Source: Omphiscola glabra (taxonomy: Eukaryota > Mollusca > Gastropoda > Lymnaeidae). Taken from it: a stretch of DNA of 64,000 nt. The position numbers were made by a program, and so were the translations under genes. Positions 44,538-56,507 of this stretch are shown piece after piece. The number at the start of each line of letters is the position of its first letter. Within the stretch, counting starts at the first letter, position 1. Location: assembly GCA_964017045.1 (NCBI GenBank), contig OZ024802.1, forward strand, positions 27,592,293 to 27,656,292, in the 5' to 3' direction. The notes beneath the pieces were generated by a model that had not been told where the DNA came from, ran no database searches, and was given only the letters and a program-made list of their open reading frames with translations.

Positions 44538-46029
44538 ATAAGCTTTAAGAAACACTACAAGGAAACAAGCGCGAGGCTATTCGGGAATTCGGCCTGGAGT
44601 ACAGCCAGGTACGGCGGGAAATAGAGACAGAGCCTGGCATCAACGGAATGAACTCGACAAATTAAAAAAAAAATTTTTTTAAAGAGGATCCAGGAAGTTG
44701 TTTGATAATAGCATGCGTAACTAAATCGTGTTCAGAAATAAATTCCATTTCCAGCCATTACAAAGGCTGGTTTATCGTTAATTAATTTTTTAAATATTTT
44801 TTTGTTTGGCCCTAACCCTGTTTTTAAAACTGTTTTTACCACTGTCCTACTTTCGCTCCTTTACCCGACCCACTGTTTCAAATTCAAACTTTACAAAAAA
44901 AAAAATTTGCATTCTTGATAACCTTTCGTTATTGTTAACCCTTCAGACAGGGCCGTCTTCAAAGCATCGGGAAAAAGGGGTGGGGGGCCCTGGGCAAAGT
45001 AATACTCTGACGTTCCCCAATTCAACTCCAACCTTTTAAAGCAATGTGAGGAAAAGCGTTTCAAGACCAGGTTTGTCCAAGTGTTATAACCAGTTCTTTT
45101 TTTTTTTTTCCAGACACTTTTATCGGCGTGAAGGGTGGTGGGGTGGGTTTCTTAGACGTTCAGGAAAGGTGGGGGGCATCTATTTACATACACATTAAAA
45201 AAGGAGTCTCCCCAGCAACCACCCCCACCCCACATATTCATATGTCACCTCCTTCTCCGCCACGTGCAGCCCCAACTCACGCCCCCATATATCTACGTGC
45301 ACCGCCCACGGCTTCGCCTGACATAATTTCTTTTATTTCCTGAATTGTCTCGTTAAAATTGAGAAAAGTTGGGTTTTTGTTTGTTTTTTAAATTGATTCT
45401 TTAAACAGATCATGTAATTGAACAACTAAGGATCCAATTACTCCGTCCATCGAACATAAAGTAAAGACAACAAAAGATGGACATAAATCATCATTCTTTA
45501 GAGAACATTCATGAACATGACATGGGTTGGGTTATGACCCATTAGATGGGTCACAGGTCACGGTTTTGGGTCGGGTGGGCTCACATTTTTTTTTTTCCAA
45601 TTACCTCAGATCCCCTTTCCCCAACATCTTCTTGACGTCCTATATGCAACGTGGGAGAACTGGAAAGTGTAAAGAGCTTTTCCCACCTTTCAAGTACAAG
45701 GTGAGAAGTGGGATCATTGGCGGATCACGACAAAAAAATTCGAGAAAAAAGGGGTTGGGGATTTGGTGCGGATCAGGGTATTTTGCTTGAGGGTGGCCGT
45801 ATTGTGTGAGGGCGAGGACTCGAGGGTGGGGTATTAGGTGAGGGTGTAGGGGATGGCAGGAATGTTTTGTTGTTGTGGGGGGGGGGCGCTTTCGTGATGA
45901 TTTTTATAAAATAATCAAAACGGCAGTGTTTGGGGTTGAAAAAAAAAACCTTCGTGTTTGAAAAACATTTATATCTTTATTTTGAATGTTTATTTTAACT
46001 CTGTATGCATTGAAACCAAGGACATTCAA
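44538..46029. other. Non-coding spacer
   Basis: AT-rich and poly(T/A)-rich, with G runs near 45880. The short frames have no coding signature. I recognise no element. Confidence 0.5.
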
Positions 46030-47025
46030 GTGCATCTGTCTATGGGCATCTGTCTATGGGCATCTGTCTATGGGCATCTTGCTATGGGCATATGTCTATG
46101 AGCATCTGTCTATGGGCATCTGTCTATGGGCATCTGTCTATGAGCATCTGTCTATGGGCATCTTTCTATGGGCATCTGTCTATGAGCATCTGTCTATGGA
46201 CATCTGTCTATGAGCATATGTCTATGGGCATCTGTCTATGAGCATCTGTCTATGAGCATCTGTCTATGGGCATCTGTCTATGGGCATCTGTCTATGGGCA
46301 TCTTTCTATGGGCATCTGTCAATGAGCATCTGTCTATGGGCATCTGTCTATGGGCATCTTTCTATGGGCATCTGTCTATGAGCATCTGTCTATGGGCATC
46401 TGTCTATGGGCATCTGTCTATGGGCATCTGTCTATGGGCATCTGTCTATGAGCATATGTCTATGGGCATCTGTCTATGAGCATCTGTCTATGGGCATCTG
46501 TCTATGGGCATCTGTCTATGGGCATCTGTCTATGGGCATCTGTCTATGGGCATCTGTCTATGAGCATCTGTCTATGGGCATCTGTCTATGGGCATATGTC
46601 TATGAGCATCTGTCTATGGGCATCTGTCTATGGACATCTGTCTATGAGCATCTGTCTATGGGCATCTGTCTATGGGCATCTGTCTATGGGCATCTGTCTA
46701 TGGGCATCTGTCTATGGGCATCTGTCTATGGACATCTGTCTATGGGCATCTGTCTATGGGCATCTGTCTATGGGCATCTGTCTATGGGCATCTGTCTATG
46801 GACATCTGTCTATGGGCATCTGTCTATGGGCATCTGTCTATGGGCATCTGTCTATGGGCATCTGTCTATGGGCATCTGTCTATGGGCATCTTTCTATGGG
46901 CATCTGTCTATGGGCATCTGTCTATGAGCATCTGTCTATGGGCATCTGTCTATGGGCATCTGTCGATGGGCATCTGTCTATGGGCATCTGTCTATGGGCA
47001 TCTGTCTATGGGCATCTGTCTAGGT
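46030..47025. repeat. 14-bp tandem repeat, about 71 copies
   Basis: The unit is ATGGGCATCTGTCT, with GAGCAT, GACAT and TTTCT variants. It yields overlapping frames of up to 190 codons that are pure repeat translations. Confidence 0.98.
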
Positions 47026-47650
47026 CAGATCAACGGTGTGCCAGATAAGTGTTTTGGAATGGTTGTCGCTGACTCCCTGGGGAATAATTTATAAACTGTG
47101 CGCCCCCGCCCCTTCAAACTTACTGAACACATACACATCTGAGTGGCTTTACAAACTGAAAGTCTGTTTGTGTTCAAAATGAACAGGCAGACAAGTAGGT
47201 AAGTAGGTGAGTTGTGTCATGGGCATGTAGCCACAGCTGAGATATTTTGTGCCACTCACACGAAGCCGTAAAAGATTGACACCAGTTGACTTGCGGCAAA
47301 ACGTGCGCCATTAATTTCCACAGTCTTAAGGCATCTGTTTCCCGATCAATGCCTCCCCCCCCACGTGATATGCAAGTTTTCAACAAACTCATCAACAAAC
47401 AAACAAAACAAAAACAGTGTCAATCATAGCAGACCAGAGTTATTCTTGATTCGCCGTCATCGAAAGGCTTAACTCAATTGTGAGAATGAGGTCATGTCAG
47501 GTCATGTCATCCAAACTTCCGATGTGTCATGTCAGTGTAAGCCATTTGTTGAATAGATCTGAGGTGGGCGATATTATTATTTTTTTTAAAGCTGCAAAGG
47601 CCACACTGCCTGAAAATAACTCAAATCGCAGCTTAAGATTTCTAACTGCG
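47026..47650. other. Non-coding spacer between two arrays
   Basis: I see no supported exon or element. Confidence 0.5.
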
Positions 47651-47651
47651 G

Positions 47652-49098
47652 CACAGCATAGTTGTTGTGGTCACAGCATAGTTGTTGTGGTCACAGCATA
47701 GTTGCTGTGGTCACAGCATAGTTGTTGTGGTCACAGCATAGTTGTTGTGGTCACAGCATAGTTGTTGTGGTCACAGCATAGTTGTTGTCGTCACAGCATA
47801 GTTGTTGTGGTCACAGCATAGTTGTTGTGGTCACAGCATAGTTGTTGTCGTCACAGCATAGTTGCTGTGGTCACAGCATAGATGTTGTGGTCACAGCATA
47901 GTTGTTGTGGTCCCAGCATAGTTGTTGTGGTCACTGCATAGTTGTTGTGGTCACAGCATAGTTGTTGTGGTCACAGCATAGTTGTTGTGGTCACAGCATA
48001 GTTGTTGTGGTCACAGCATAGTTGTTGTGGTCCCAGCATAGTTGTTGTGGTCACAGCATAGTTGTTGTGGTCACAGCATAGTTGTTGTGGTCCCAGCATA
48101 GTTGTTGTCGTCACAGCATAGTTGTTGTGGTCCCAGCATAGTTGTTGTCGTCACAGCATAGTTGTTGTGGTCACAGCATAGTTGTTGTCGTCACAGCATA
48201 GTTGTTGTGGTCACAGCATAGTTGTTGTTGTCACAGCATAGTTGTTGTCGTCACAGCATAGTTGCTGTGGTCACAGCATAGATGTTGTGGTCACAGCATA
48301 GTTGTTGTGGTCACAGCATAGTTGTAATGGTCACAACATAGTTGTTGTCGTCACAGCATAGTTGCTGTGGTCACAGCATAGATGTTGTGGTCACAGCATA
48401 GTTGTTGTGGTCACAGCATAGTTGTTGTGGTCACAGCATAGTTGTTGTGGTCACAGCATAGTTGTTGTGGTCCCAGCATAGTTGTTGTGGTCACATCATA
48501 GTTGTTGTGGTCACAGCATAGTTGTTGTGGTCCCAGCATAGTTGTTGTGGTCACAGCATAGTTGTTGTCGTCACAGCATAGTTGTTGTGGTCCCAGCATA
48601 GTTGTTGTCGTCACAGCATAGTTGTTGTGGTCACAGCATAGTTGTTGTCGTCACAGCATAGTTGTTGTGGTCACAGCATAGTTGTTGTTGTCACAGCATA
48701 GTTGTTGTCGTCACAGCATAGTTGCTGTGGTCACAGCATAGATGTTGTGGTCACAGCATAGTTGTTGTCGTCACAGCATAGTTGTTGTCGTCACAGCATA
48801 GTTGTTGTGGTCACAGCATAGTTGTTGTGGTCACAGCATAGTTGTTGTGGTCACAGCATAGTTAGTGTGGTCACAGCATAGTTGCTGTGGTCACAGCATA
48901 ATTGTTGTGGTCACAGCATAGTTGTTGTGGTCACTGCATAGTTGTTGTGGTCATAGCATAGTTGTTGTGGTCACAGCATAGTTGTTGTGGTCAAAGCATA
49001 GTTGCTGTGGTCACAGCATAGTTGCTGTGGTCACAGCATAAATGTTGTGGTCACAGCATAGTTGTTGTGGTCACAGCATAGTTGTTGTGGTCATTGCA
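47652..49098. repeat. 20-bp tandem repeat, about 72 copies, with a 460-bp internal duplication
   Basis: The unit is ACAGCATAGTTGTTGTGGTC and there is not one indel over about 1.4 kb. Variant units (GTCGTC, TCCCAGC, GCTGTGG, GATGTTG, GTTGTTGTTG) recur in the same order 460 bp apart; for example the GTTGTTGTTG unit is at 48221 and 48681. Confidence 0.98.
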
Positions 49099-49269
49099 TG
49101 AACACAATTTAAGAATAAGGGATACAAACGATTATATCCAAATTCCTTTAAGAGATCTTGCAAATTGTTCTTTTACCGATTGCTGAAACTTTGGTCTAAA
49201 CTCTCACTCACAGAAAGCACATCTTTAATAACCCCCTCACAGACACACACATACACACTCACACACAGA

Positions 49270-49500
49270 TATATATATTGGCTACCTGAGACGCCTTGGC
49301 CACCAAGGGGGCCCGATGGCTACCTGAGACGCCTTGGCCACCACGGGGGCCCGATGGCTACCTGAGACGTCTTGGCCACCACGGGGGCCCGATGGCTACC
49401 TGAGGCGTCTTGGCCATCACGGGGACCCGATGGCTACCTGGGAGGCCTTGACCACCACGAGGGCCCGATGGCTACCTGAGACATCTTGACCACCACGGGG
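49270..49500. repeat. 38-bp tandem repeat, 6 copies
   Basis: Units carry GGCTACCTGAGACGCCTTGG and CCACCACGGGGGCCCGAT. Confidence 0.94.
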
Positions 49501-49611
49501 TGAAGGGGGTCATAGTTCATCAGAAATGTCGGCGTCCCTATGTTTTGTACACGACAATTCTGTAATCATTAAAAAAACACACCCTAAACCAAAGTTTTCG
49601 TCGTCATCATC

Positions 49612-49976
49612 ATCATCATGTCCCTTAGTCGTTGGACCGTTGGGGCGCCACAGATGACATGAAAACTACCCTTCTCCATTCCTCTCTGTCTTCTGCCCTG
49701 CGTACAGCATCGCCTAGTTTTAATCCCGTCCACTCCTTGATGTTATCTTCCCATCTTTTTCTCTGTCTTTCTCTTCTTCTCCCTCCTCTAGTTGTGCCCT
49801 GCATGATTTCTTTGGCGAGCCCTTGTATCCTTGTCACGTGGCCAAACCATTCAAGTTTTCGCGTTTTTACCAACACCAGGAGGTCATCGTACTGCCCAAT
49901 CGCTTTACGAATCCTTTCTTTCACTTGCTCATTGGTGATGTGGTCTCTAAAGCAGATGCCAAGAATGCCGAAAAGT
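49612..49976 (-). pseudogene. 3' end of a LINE, minus strand, reading frame intact
   Basis: The minus strand encodes ITNEQVKERIRKAIGQYDDL, LVKTRKLEWFGHVTR, RWEDNIKEWTGLKLGDAVRR and a final SSVAPQRSND before the stop. This is the conserved tail that follows the reverse transcriptase in many animal LINEs. Past the stop lies a (GATGAT)n tail at 49600-49617 (minus strand ATGATGATGATGATG), a typical 3' end. The 5' part is missing. It is the same family as 31243-31420 but much better preserved. Confidence 0.9.
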
Positions 49977-49979
49977 TTT

Positions 49980-50250
49980 CGTAAAAGTCCTTTATATGGC
50001 TACTGTTCTTTAGAAATCATTGCATCATATTTTCTTCACCAACCCCTTGAAAAACAAGAGCCGATTTTTTAAGGGTCGGGGTTCGGGGTGACAATTTAAA
50101 GAATCTGTTGTCATCGGCATTGAATCTACACGCCAAATTACGGGGCCGATGACGGGAAGTGGGTCAATAAGCCTTCCGACGATTTTGTCACACAAAAAAG
50201 CCCACGCAACAAAAAACGAAGCTTATATAAAGGATTTTTAAAAAAAAAAG
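49980..50250. repeat. Dispersed repeat, copy 2 (relative at 1390-1665)
   Basis: GATGACGGGAAGTGGGTCAA and CCTTCCGACGATTTTGTC align with the copy near 1560. It lies directly beside the LINE 3' fragment. Confidence 0.45.
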
Positions 50251-50509
50251 AGTTCGAGACTGAACAACGTAAAAATGTCCATTTTAGTGGAAGTCAAGAA
50301 ATACCCACTGAACCGAGATCACGTTCAAATGTTTACCGCACTGAAGTGCGCCAAGATGAAGTCTTAAAGATCCCGTCGTGTGCCATTGTGGAAGATCCTG
50401 GCGTTGATGAGAAACCAAGTCCCCCCCCCCCAACGAAACAATGACGCTGGTGTACAGAGTCATTTTGTTTCTCTTTTGACTTCTATTGACGGGGGTCAGC
50501 TTGTGTGTA

Positions 50510-50612
50510 ATGTATATGTATGTGTGTGTATGTGTTTGTGTATGTATGTGTGCGTGTGTCTGTATGTGTGTGTTTGACTGAATGTGTGTGTGTGTGTGTG
50601 TGTGTGTGTCTG
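50510..50612. repeat. (TG)n-rich microsatellite
   Basis: Interrupted TGTATG, then an uninterrupted (TG)11-12 at about 50584-50609. Confidence 0.93.
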
Positions 50613-50679
50613 TTACTTTTTCGGCAATAATGAACAAAAAAAAAATTGTTAAGAAAAAAATAAAAATAAAAATCTATAG

Positions 50680-51535
50680 CAGGCCTGCACTACTCAAACT
50701 GTAAGGTGGGCAGAAATACTTTATGTAAAACTTGTGTGGGCAGTAATACTTTATGTAAAACTTGTGTGGGCAGTAATACTTTATGTAAAACTTGTGTGGG
50801 CAGTAATACTTTATGTAAAACTTGTGTGGGCAGTAATACTTTATGTAAAACTTGTGCGGGCAGTAATACTTTATGTAAAACTTGTTTGGGCAGTAATACT
50901 TTATGTAAAACTTGTGTGGGCAGTAATACTTTATGTAAAACTTGTGTGGGCAGTAATACTTTATGTAAAACTTGTGCGGGCAGTAATACTTTATGTAAAA
51001 CTTGGGCGGGCAGTAATACTTTATGTAAAACTTGTTTGGGCAGTAATACTTTATGTAAAACTTGTGTGGGCAGTAATACTTTATGTAAAACTTGTGTGGG
51101 CAGTAATACTTTATGTAAAACTTGTTTGGGCAGTAATACTTTATGTAAAACTTGTTTGGGCAGTAATACTTTATGTAAAACTTGTGTGGGCAGTAATACT
51201 TTATGTAAAACTTGTGTGGGCAGTAATACTTTATGTAAAACTTGTGTGGGCAGTAATACTTTATGTAAAACTTGTGCGGGCAGTAATACTTTATGTAAAA
51301 CTTGTGCGGGCAGTAATACTTTATGTAAAACTTGTGCGGGCAGTAATACTTTATGTAAAACTTGTGCGGGCAGTAAAACTTTATGAAAAACTTGTGCGGG
51401 CCGAAAGATAATAAGACAGGGGTGAAAGCTATTAAGAAAATAATAATAGTAAAGAATATTTCGTTACTTCGCGGGCCACCAAGAGGGTGCTGGCGGGCCG
51501 CATGTGGCCTGCGGGCCACATGTTGTGCAGGCCTG
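50680..51535. mobile_element. hAT-type MITE carrying an internal 30-bp minisatellite of about 23 units
   Basis: The left end CAGGCCTGCACTACTCAAAC and the right end, on the complement CAGGCCTGCACAACATGTGG, are inverted. The flanks are the identical 8-mers ATCTATAG (50672-50679 and 51536-51543), with a central TA. Inside, 50706-51410 is a 30-bp array with GGGCAGTAATACTTTATGTA and AAACTTGTGT, derived from the single GGGCCGTAATACTTTATG segment kept in the short relative at 41643-41772. The 225-281-codon frames on both strands are artefacts. Confidence 0.93.
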
Positions 51536-51543
51536 ATCTATAG

Positions 51544-52327
51544 TATTATAATTAATTTTATTTTAAATCACCAGTTTCATAAAAAAAACCAAAAAGCATT
51601 TAATTTGACTTAGCATAAATAAATTTTCTCATGGTAACCTACACTTACAGTATACGGGTTTCCAAGAACCGTGTTATGAGACACCTGGTGGCATCTTGGA
51701 CGCGGCCTCCGTAAGACGAATTGCTTTGCGAAACAGTGGAGCAATTGAAGCACTGCCCGCGTTCAAGGGGGGGGGGGGAGGGGGAGGCTACTGTAATACA
51801 AACTCAATGCACCGCAGCGCCAAGGGCGGCAGTTCATCGTTTAAAGATAGCCGCGGGCGGTAATCACAGTCCGCTTTTTGTCTGGCCGCCAGAGAAGAGC
51901 CTATTTCAGAAAAGGGGCACAAAAAAAATTCGGAAAAGAGAGGGAAGGTCATTGGTAAGCTTCTTTTGTCTCTTATAATTTCAATCTTCTAAACTTAAAC
52001 CCCATTTTTTTTTTTTTTTTTTTTAAAGTCTTTCGGCGCAGAAACCACTATCACAGGTTTCCCAAATTTTGAAATAGTCTATGTAACAACATGATAACAT
52101 TCACCTGGGTCATGTTGATTGTATTCGTGTTATTTAATCATCCACTTTACTGGCCCATACACGATCTTCACAAACACGATATAAGCACATCTTGATTTTA
52201 ATCATCACTATATTTATTGATCTATTTTTATACAAGTCACAATGATAATAAAGTCTCCGATAGTGGAGAAAGATAGTACTTTGTCTTAATACCTCACACA
52301 AGCTACTACTACAATATTACTCAATTA
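51544..52327. other. Non-coding spacer
   Basis: G run at 51770-51779 and T run at 52005-52024. No gene is supported. Confidence 0.5.
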
Positions 52328-52409
52328 CACAAGATCAGTGTTTCTTTCAGAAATTTTCCCCCGGGGGGGCACTTTTGATGTCTGGGGGGCAGTGCCAGTT
52401 GTCAGTGGC

Positions 52410-52590
52410 CAGAGGCGTAGCTAAGGGGTGGCAGATGGGACATATGTCCCCGGGCGCCAGACTAGCGGGGGCATCTAATGGGCTATAGTGTTAATGGATA
52501 AAAATAATAGGTTTCAGAGTTTAGCGGGGCGGGGGGCGTAAAAATGAATCTTGTCCCCTGTCATCAAAGACTCATGTCAGTGACGTAGAA
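52410..52590. mobile_element. MITE of the CAGAGGCGTAGC family, right end decayed
   Basis: CAGAGGCGTAGCTAAGG at the left and TGTCCCCGGGCGCCAGACTA match the family. The right end (TCATGTCAGTGACGTAG) is diverged, so the boundary is approximate. It is nested in the 52336-55746 composite. Confidence 0.65.
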
Positions 52591-52809
52591 GTGGGGGGGG
52601 GGGGGGGGGGCGAACATCCCAGGTGTCATTTTTTCTTTGGATAGAGCGGCGGGATTTTCGAACATCTGCAGAGTTTCTATCGAGAAAGGTAGCGGGGCAA
52701 AAAAGTTAACCCACCTAGAGTGGCGTAACTTGGAGTCCTTAACAAACTTCCCCGACTCATACATATGACGATGGATAACTACGAAAGTAGAATCAAATTA
52801 CAGATATAG

Positions 52810-53732
52810 TTCTTGAGGGAGTTCCCAATCAATCTGGGCCTCAGACAAGGAAATCCGTGTATCCTTTTCAACATCACTTTAGAAAAAAGCATTAGAAACA
52901 TACGAGTGAGCACCTGAGAGATGGTACAGAACTTTATAAAGCCAGCCACTGCAATACCTGGCCTACACAGACGATATAGCGCTACTTTGTAGAAACAGCT
53001 TTGATGATATAATTAAAACTTTCAGGGAACTTGAAGATGTGACGGTCAAAGCTGGTCTTGATGTAAATAAAGCGAAGGCAATATATATGATAATGTCAGG
53101 AAATACGCACTGATGACTTCCTCAATATGAACATCTACGCCTTTGAGAGGGTAGCTACTTTCAAATATCTAGGGGTTACTATAAATAAGCAAGAGGAAAT
53201 ACAATCGGAGGTGCAAGAAAGAATAACAGCATGCAACCGTTCTTATTTCAATTTACAAAAGCTACTTCAAAGCAAAAACCTCGCTAAACGAACAAAGAAG
53301 GCATTATACACCACTATCACAAGACCAGAAGTAACTTACGCAAGTGAGACTTGGGTCCTACCAGAAAAGCAGAGAACATGCTAAATATATGACCCGATGA
53401 TAGTCAATTTTGTTTTGGGAATCCGTACAAACCAAGAGCTATATCAATTGTAAAAATACCCATCGATGGTCACAACAATATAAAAAAAGGCAGACTGCCC
53501 TGGGCAGGACACATTGAAAGGAGGCCGGATTCTGGAGCAACAAAAACGATCTACAGGCAGAAACCTAGGGACAGACGGCTCACCGGTCGACCAGACTGAG
53601 ATGGATCGACGATGTAGAGAAGGGCTTACAAAGGTTGGGGTTCGCACATGGAGGTGTAAAGCGATGGATCGATCCCAATGGAAGAATGTGGTGGAGCAGG
53701 CCAGGACCCTACATGGGATGAAGCGCCACTGA
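52810..53732 (+). pseudogene. Degenerate LINE reverse transcriptase, C-terminal part
   Basis: In shifting plus-strand frames one reads NLGLRQGNPCILFNITLEK, then AYTDDIALLCRNS (the catalytic YADD box is changed to YTDD), LEDVTVKAGLDVNKAKA, an open 85-codon frame with FKYLGVTINKQEEIQSEVQE and a final GVRTWRCKAMDRSQWKNVVE before the stop at 53732. Stops and frameshifts separate these blocks and the 5' part is missing, so it is a dead 5'-truncated copy. The block order matches the RT thumb and C-terminal tail of animal LINEs. Confidence 0.88.
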
Positions 53733-54529
53733 TGTAAACATTTCAGACTTGTTGTTGGGAAGCGCTAGAAATAACCATAATAACAGGACATCACTAACTT
53801 TTCCACCAGCACAATATTAAATACATTCAGTCCATTTGGGAGCCCTTAGGGTATGTTTTTTATCGAGAGACCCCGGACATTTTGTGATAAATTCAAAATA
53901 CTAGAATGTATTTTTTTTTTACATACCGTAGTTAAATTTAGTTTCGCATCATTATACACTTAACTGTAGAGCCACGGGAGAGATGCTAGTTAAGATTTTA
54001 TGTGTCATTTGACCTAAGAGCCATCGTGTGAGGTCTGCAACCCGTATAGCTGCATAGGGCCTCGTATATTTTAGGGGCTTAAAGTTGGGCTGTAATTAAA
54101 TTAAATTATCAAATTTTACTGATAGGTAGGGAAGGACAAAACCGTTAAGTAGCACGGGTGCCATAAAAAGTCAAGCGACGTCTCTGCTTGACTAAGTGTG
54201 TTATGCAAACATTTTTTTTAAAATTAAAAAGTAATGTATTTTTAAAGTTATTATTTTACAATATTTTTGGGGTCAACTACATAAAAATAATGAATTTACT
54301 ACAAAATATTTTTAAAATTAAAAAAAACAGAATTCCTTCCAAAAAAGGGATCCATCCCATATAAATAAATGCTAAAACAGTTTTACATTTTGAACAAAAA
54401 AGAAAAGCCAAACACATATGTTTATTTCTAAATAGTTCCAAGTTTCACCCAAAGTCAAAAAGGAAAAAAAAGCTTTTCTGTACAAAAGGCTATAGACTAT
54501 GTCTTAATGGGTTTTCAAAATTGGTATTT
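53733..54529. other. AT-rich part of the composite
   Basis: No coding signal. It may be the upstream part of the dispersed repeat that follows. Confidence 0.45.
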
Positions 54530-55640
54530 ATTTATAAATCATATGTAACCGACATAATTGTTCAGAAATCATGAACTGTTTATAAAAGACATCATATATT
54601 TATTAATGTGTGTTTTTTTTTTTCATATAAAATTAAAGTTTAAATTCTCAATATTTAGTTGATTGAAATGTTAATTAAGATTTTTAGACTACTATAATTT
54701 GCTTCAGATCATTACAACTTGCGTCTTCGATATTATACTTGAAAACAATGTTTTTACCATTTCCATATACTTTTTTTTTAACTACTACCAAAAATGGCAC
54801 TTACAAGATAATCGAAATACTCTATTTTTTTTAAAATTCGTTGTTTAAATATATATATATATTCTTTCTACTGGATTATCATCTTAAAATAAATTTTTTT
54901 AAAATAGTTCAAACAGCTGGGGCAGATTGTTTATGATTATTATATTAACAGAGAAAAGTCATTGGGGATTTAATAAATAAAGACAATTTTTAAAAAAAAA
55001 TCATTTTACTCTGTTCCCGAAACTGTGTTAAAAAATTAGAAATTAGAATAATTATTGATGAAATGTCCACTATTTGTATGCAACCGGTAAATTCCTAATT
55101 TTTTGTTTTATAATTTTTATTATTATTATTTTTTTTAAATTTTCATTTTATCTAAGTCAGCATACATCTATGAAATCTACTACATTAAAATGTTTGCTAA
55201 AAATGATTTTTTTAAAGCATGATGCTATTATACAATATAATTTGAAAACAGATTGCACATGTTAATTATTATTAAGAACTATATTCAATTTATAGACATT
55301 TATATCGATGTAAATGCAGCTTAATACAGTGTTATTAAAAAGTCTTTCAACTAGTGCAGCTGCAAAATGTAATTAAATAAAAGATACCGATATATGCGAA
55401 TAAGAAAAAGAAAGATTTTAGCCTATGATCAGGAGCGGCCAATTTTCAAAACAATGCGATATTTATCATCGATTTCTGCGAGCCTGTAACTAGTTTAACC
55501 TGAACTATATGGATCATCAATATATATCGAACAAAGCGATATTTTATTTGTTCCAATAATTGTAATCGATGAAAGGCACACATTTCAATAACTTTTAAAA
55601 ATGTTATAAAAATTAAATTTAGAGTATTTTATTTTAAATT
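54530..55640. repeat. Long dispersed AT-rich repeat, copy 2
   Basis: Same order of anchors as 6385-7735 (CATATATTTATTAAT, TTTTTTAAAGCATGATG, CAGTGTTATTAAA, AGGAGCGGCCAAT, GGATCATCAA). At the place of the Harbinger-like MITE in copy 1 this copy reads straight through (ATCGATTTCTGCGAGCCTG), giving an empty site. Confidence 0.7.
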
Positions 55641-55754
55641 ATTTTTTCTTACACATTTTACCCCGGGGGGGGGCACTTGACTTGCTCCGGGGGGGGGGGG
55701 CTGAGCCCCCCCCCCCCCCCCGGAGGTATGCCTGAAAGAAACCCTGCACAAGAT

Positions 55755-56507
55755 GTCACAGAATGAAATTCTGGAAGAGCAAAACACAAATCTCCATACT
55801 GTTGAATACCTAACCGTTCTCTCTCTTCTGCCCTTGACATTCCTCCTCACTTCCGGTACATATTAATTTACTAAAACAATATGTTATCCAAGATAAAATA
55901 ATTTGACCTGTTACAGTCTAAACTATTTGACTAAGTCTTGCAAGCCATTAAAAAGAAGCATTAAAAAGTTAAATGAAATGGAAAAATAGGAGTCATTTAA
56001 AAAAATAAAAGACAAGAATTACAAAGAGAATAGTGGACCTTACAATAAAGGAAACGAAGCTAATGTGACTCATTACAAAAAAAAAAGGAAATGTTCATGA
56101 AGAAATTTATATTTATATCATAACGTTAATGTCACTAGAACGCCATTTCTTAAATTAAAATAGTTCATCTTCGCACCCCCTTAAATGCCGACTCGCCTCC
56201 CTGAACCTGGGGGTGGGGTGGTGTGGCGGGAGGGGTGAGACCTCTAGGCTGGGTAAGTCATATCTTTAATATGCAGGACGAGATTATCCCTCTTACCAGC
56301 TTATCTCTCATTTCATAATGAGAATTTTGCAGACTCTGTCAAATACCAGCCGTCGTACTGCGCCATTTTGAATTTGTTTTTAAAAAATAAAGAGGACAAA
56401 AAAATATTTCAAACAGCTGCGTGCGCTTTACTTAAGGACGGCATCGATTACATAAAATACCGGAGGTAAATATAGTTAAGTTCATATAAACTATTGTGTA
56501 AATTGCT
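55755..56507. other. Non-coding spacer
   Basis: I see no gene or element. The frames over the adjacent G/C runs (55629-55850) are not supported. Confidence 0.5.

Larger units (their letters stand above)
52336..55746. mobile_element. 3.4-kb composite bounded by hAT termini with a perfect 8-bp duplication
   Basis: The left end CAGTGTTTCTTTCAG (52336-52350) and the right end on the complement CAGGGTTTCTTTCAG (55746-55732) match at 14 of 15 positions. The flanks are CACAAGAT on both sides (52328-52335 and 55747-55754). A segment TTTTCCCCCGGGGGGGCACT near the left end is repeated in direct orientation at about 55656, suggesting a short MITE split by a large insertion. Inside lie a second MITE, a LINE remnant and a long dispersed repeat. 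No transposase is seen. Confidence 0.75.

Noticed and set aside
46056..47094. Overlapping frames of up to 190 codons (GICLWASVYGHLSM repeats)
   Set aside because: They follow from the 14-bp array. There are no exon signals and all frames overlap each other.
50674..51519. 281-codon and 226-codon frames on opposite strands
   Set aside because: They are a by-product of a stop-free 30-bp unit inside a MITE.
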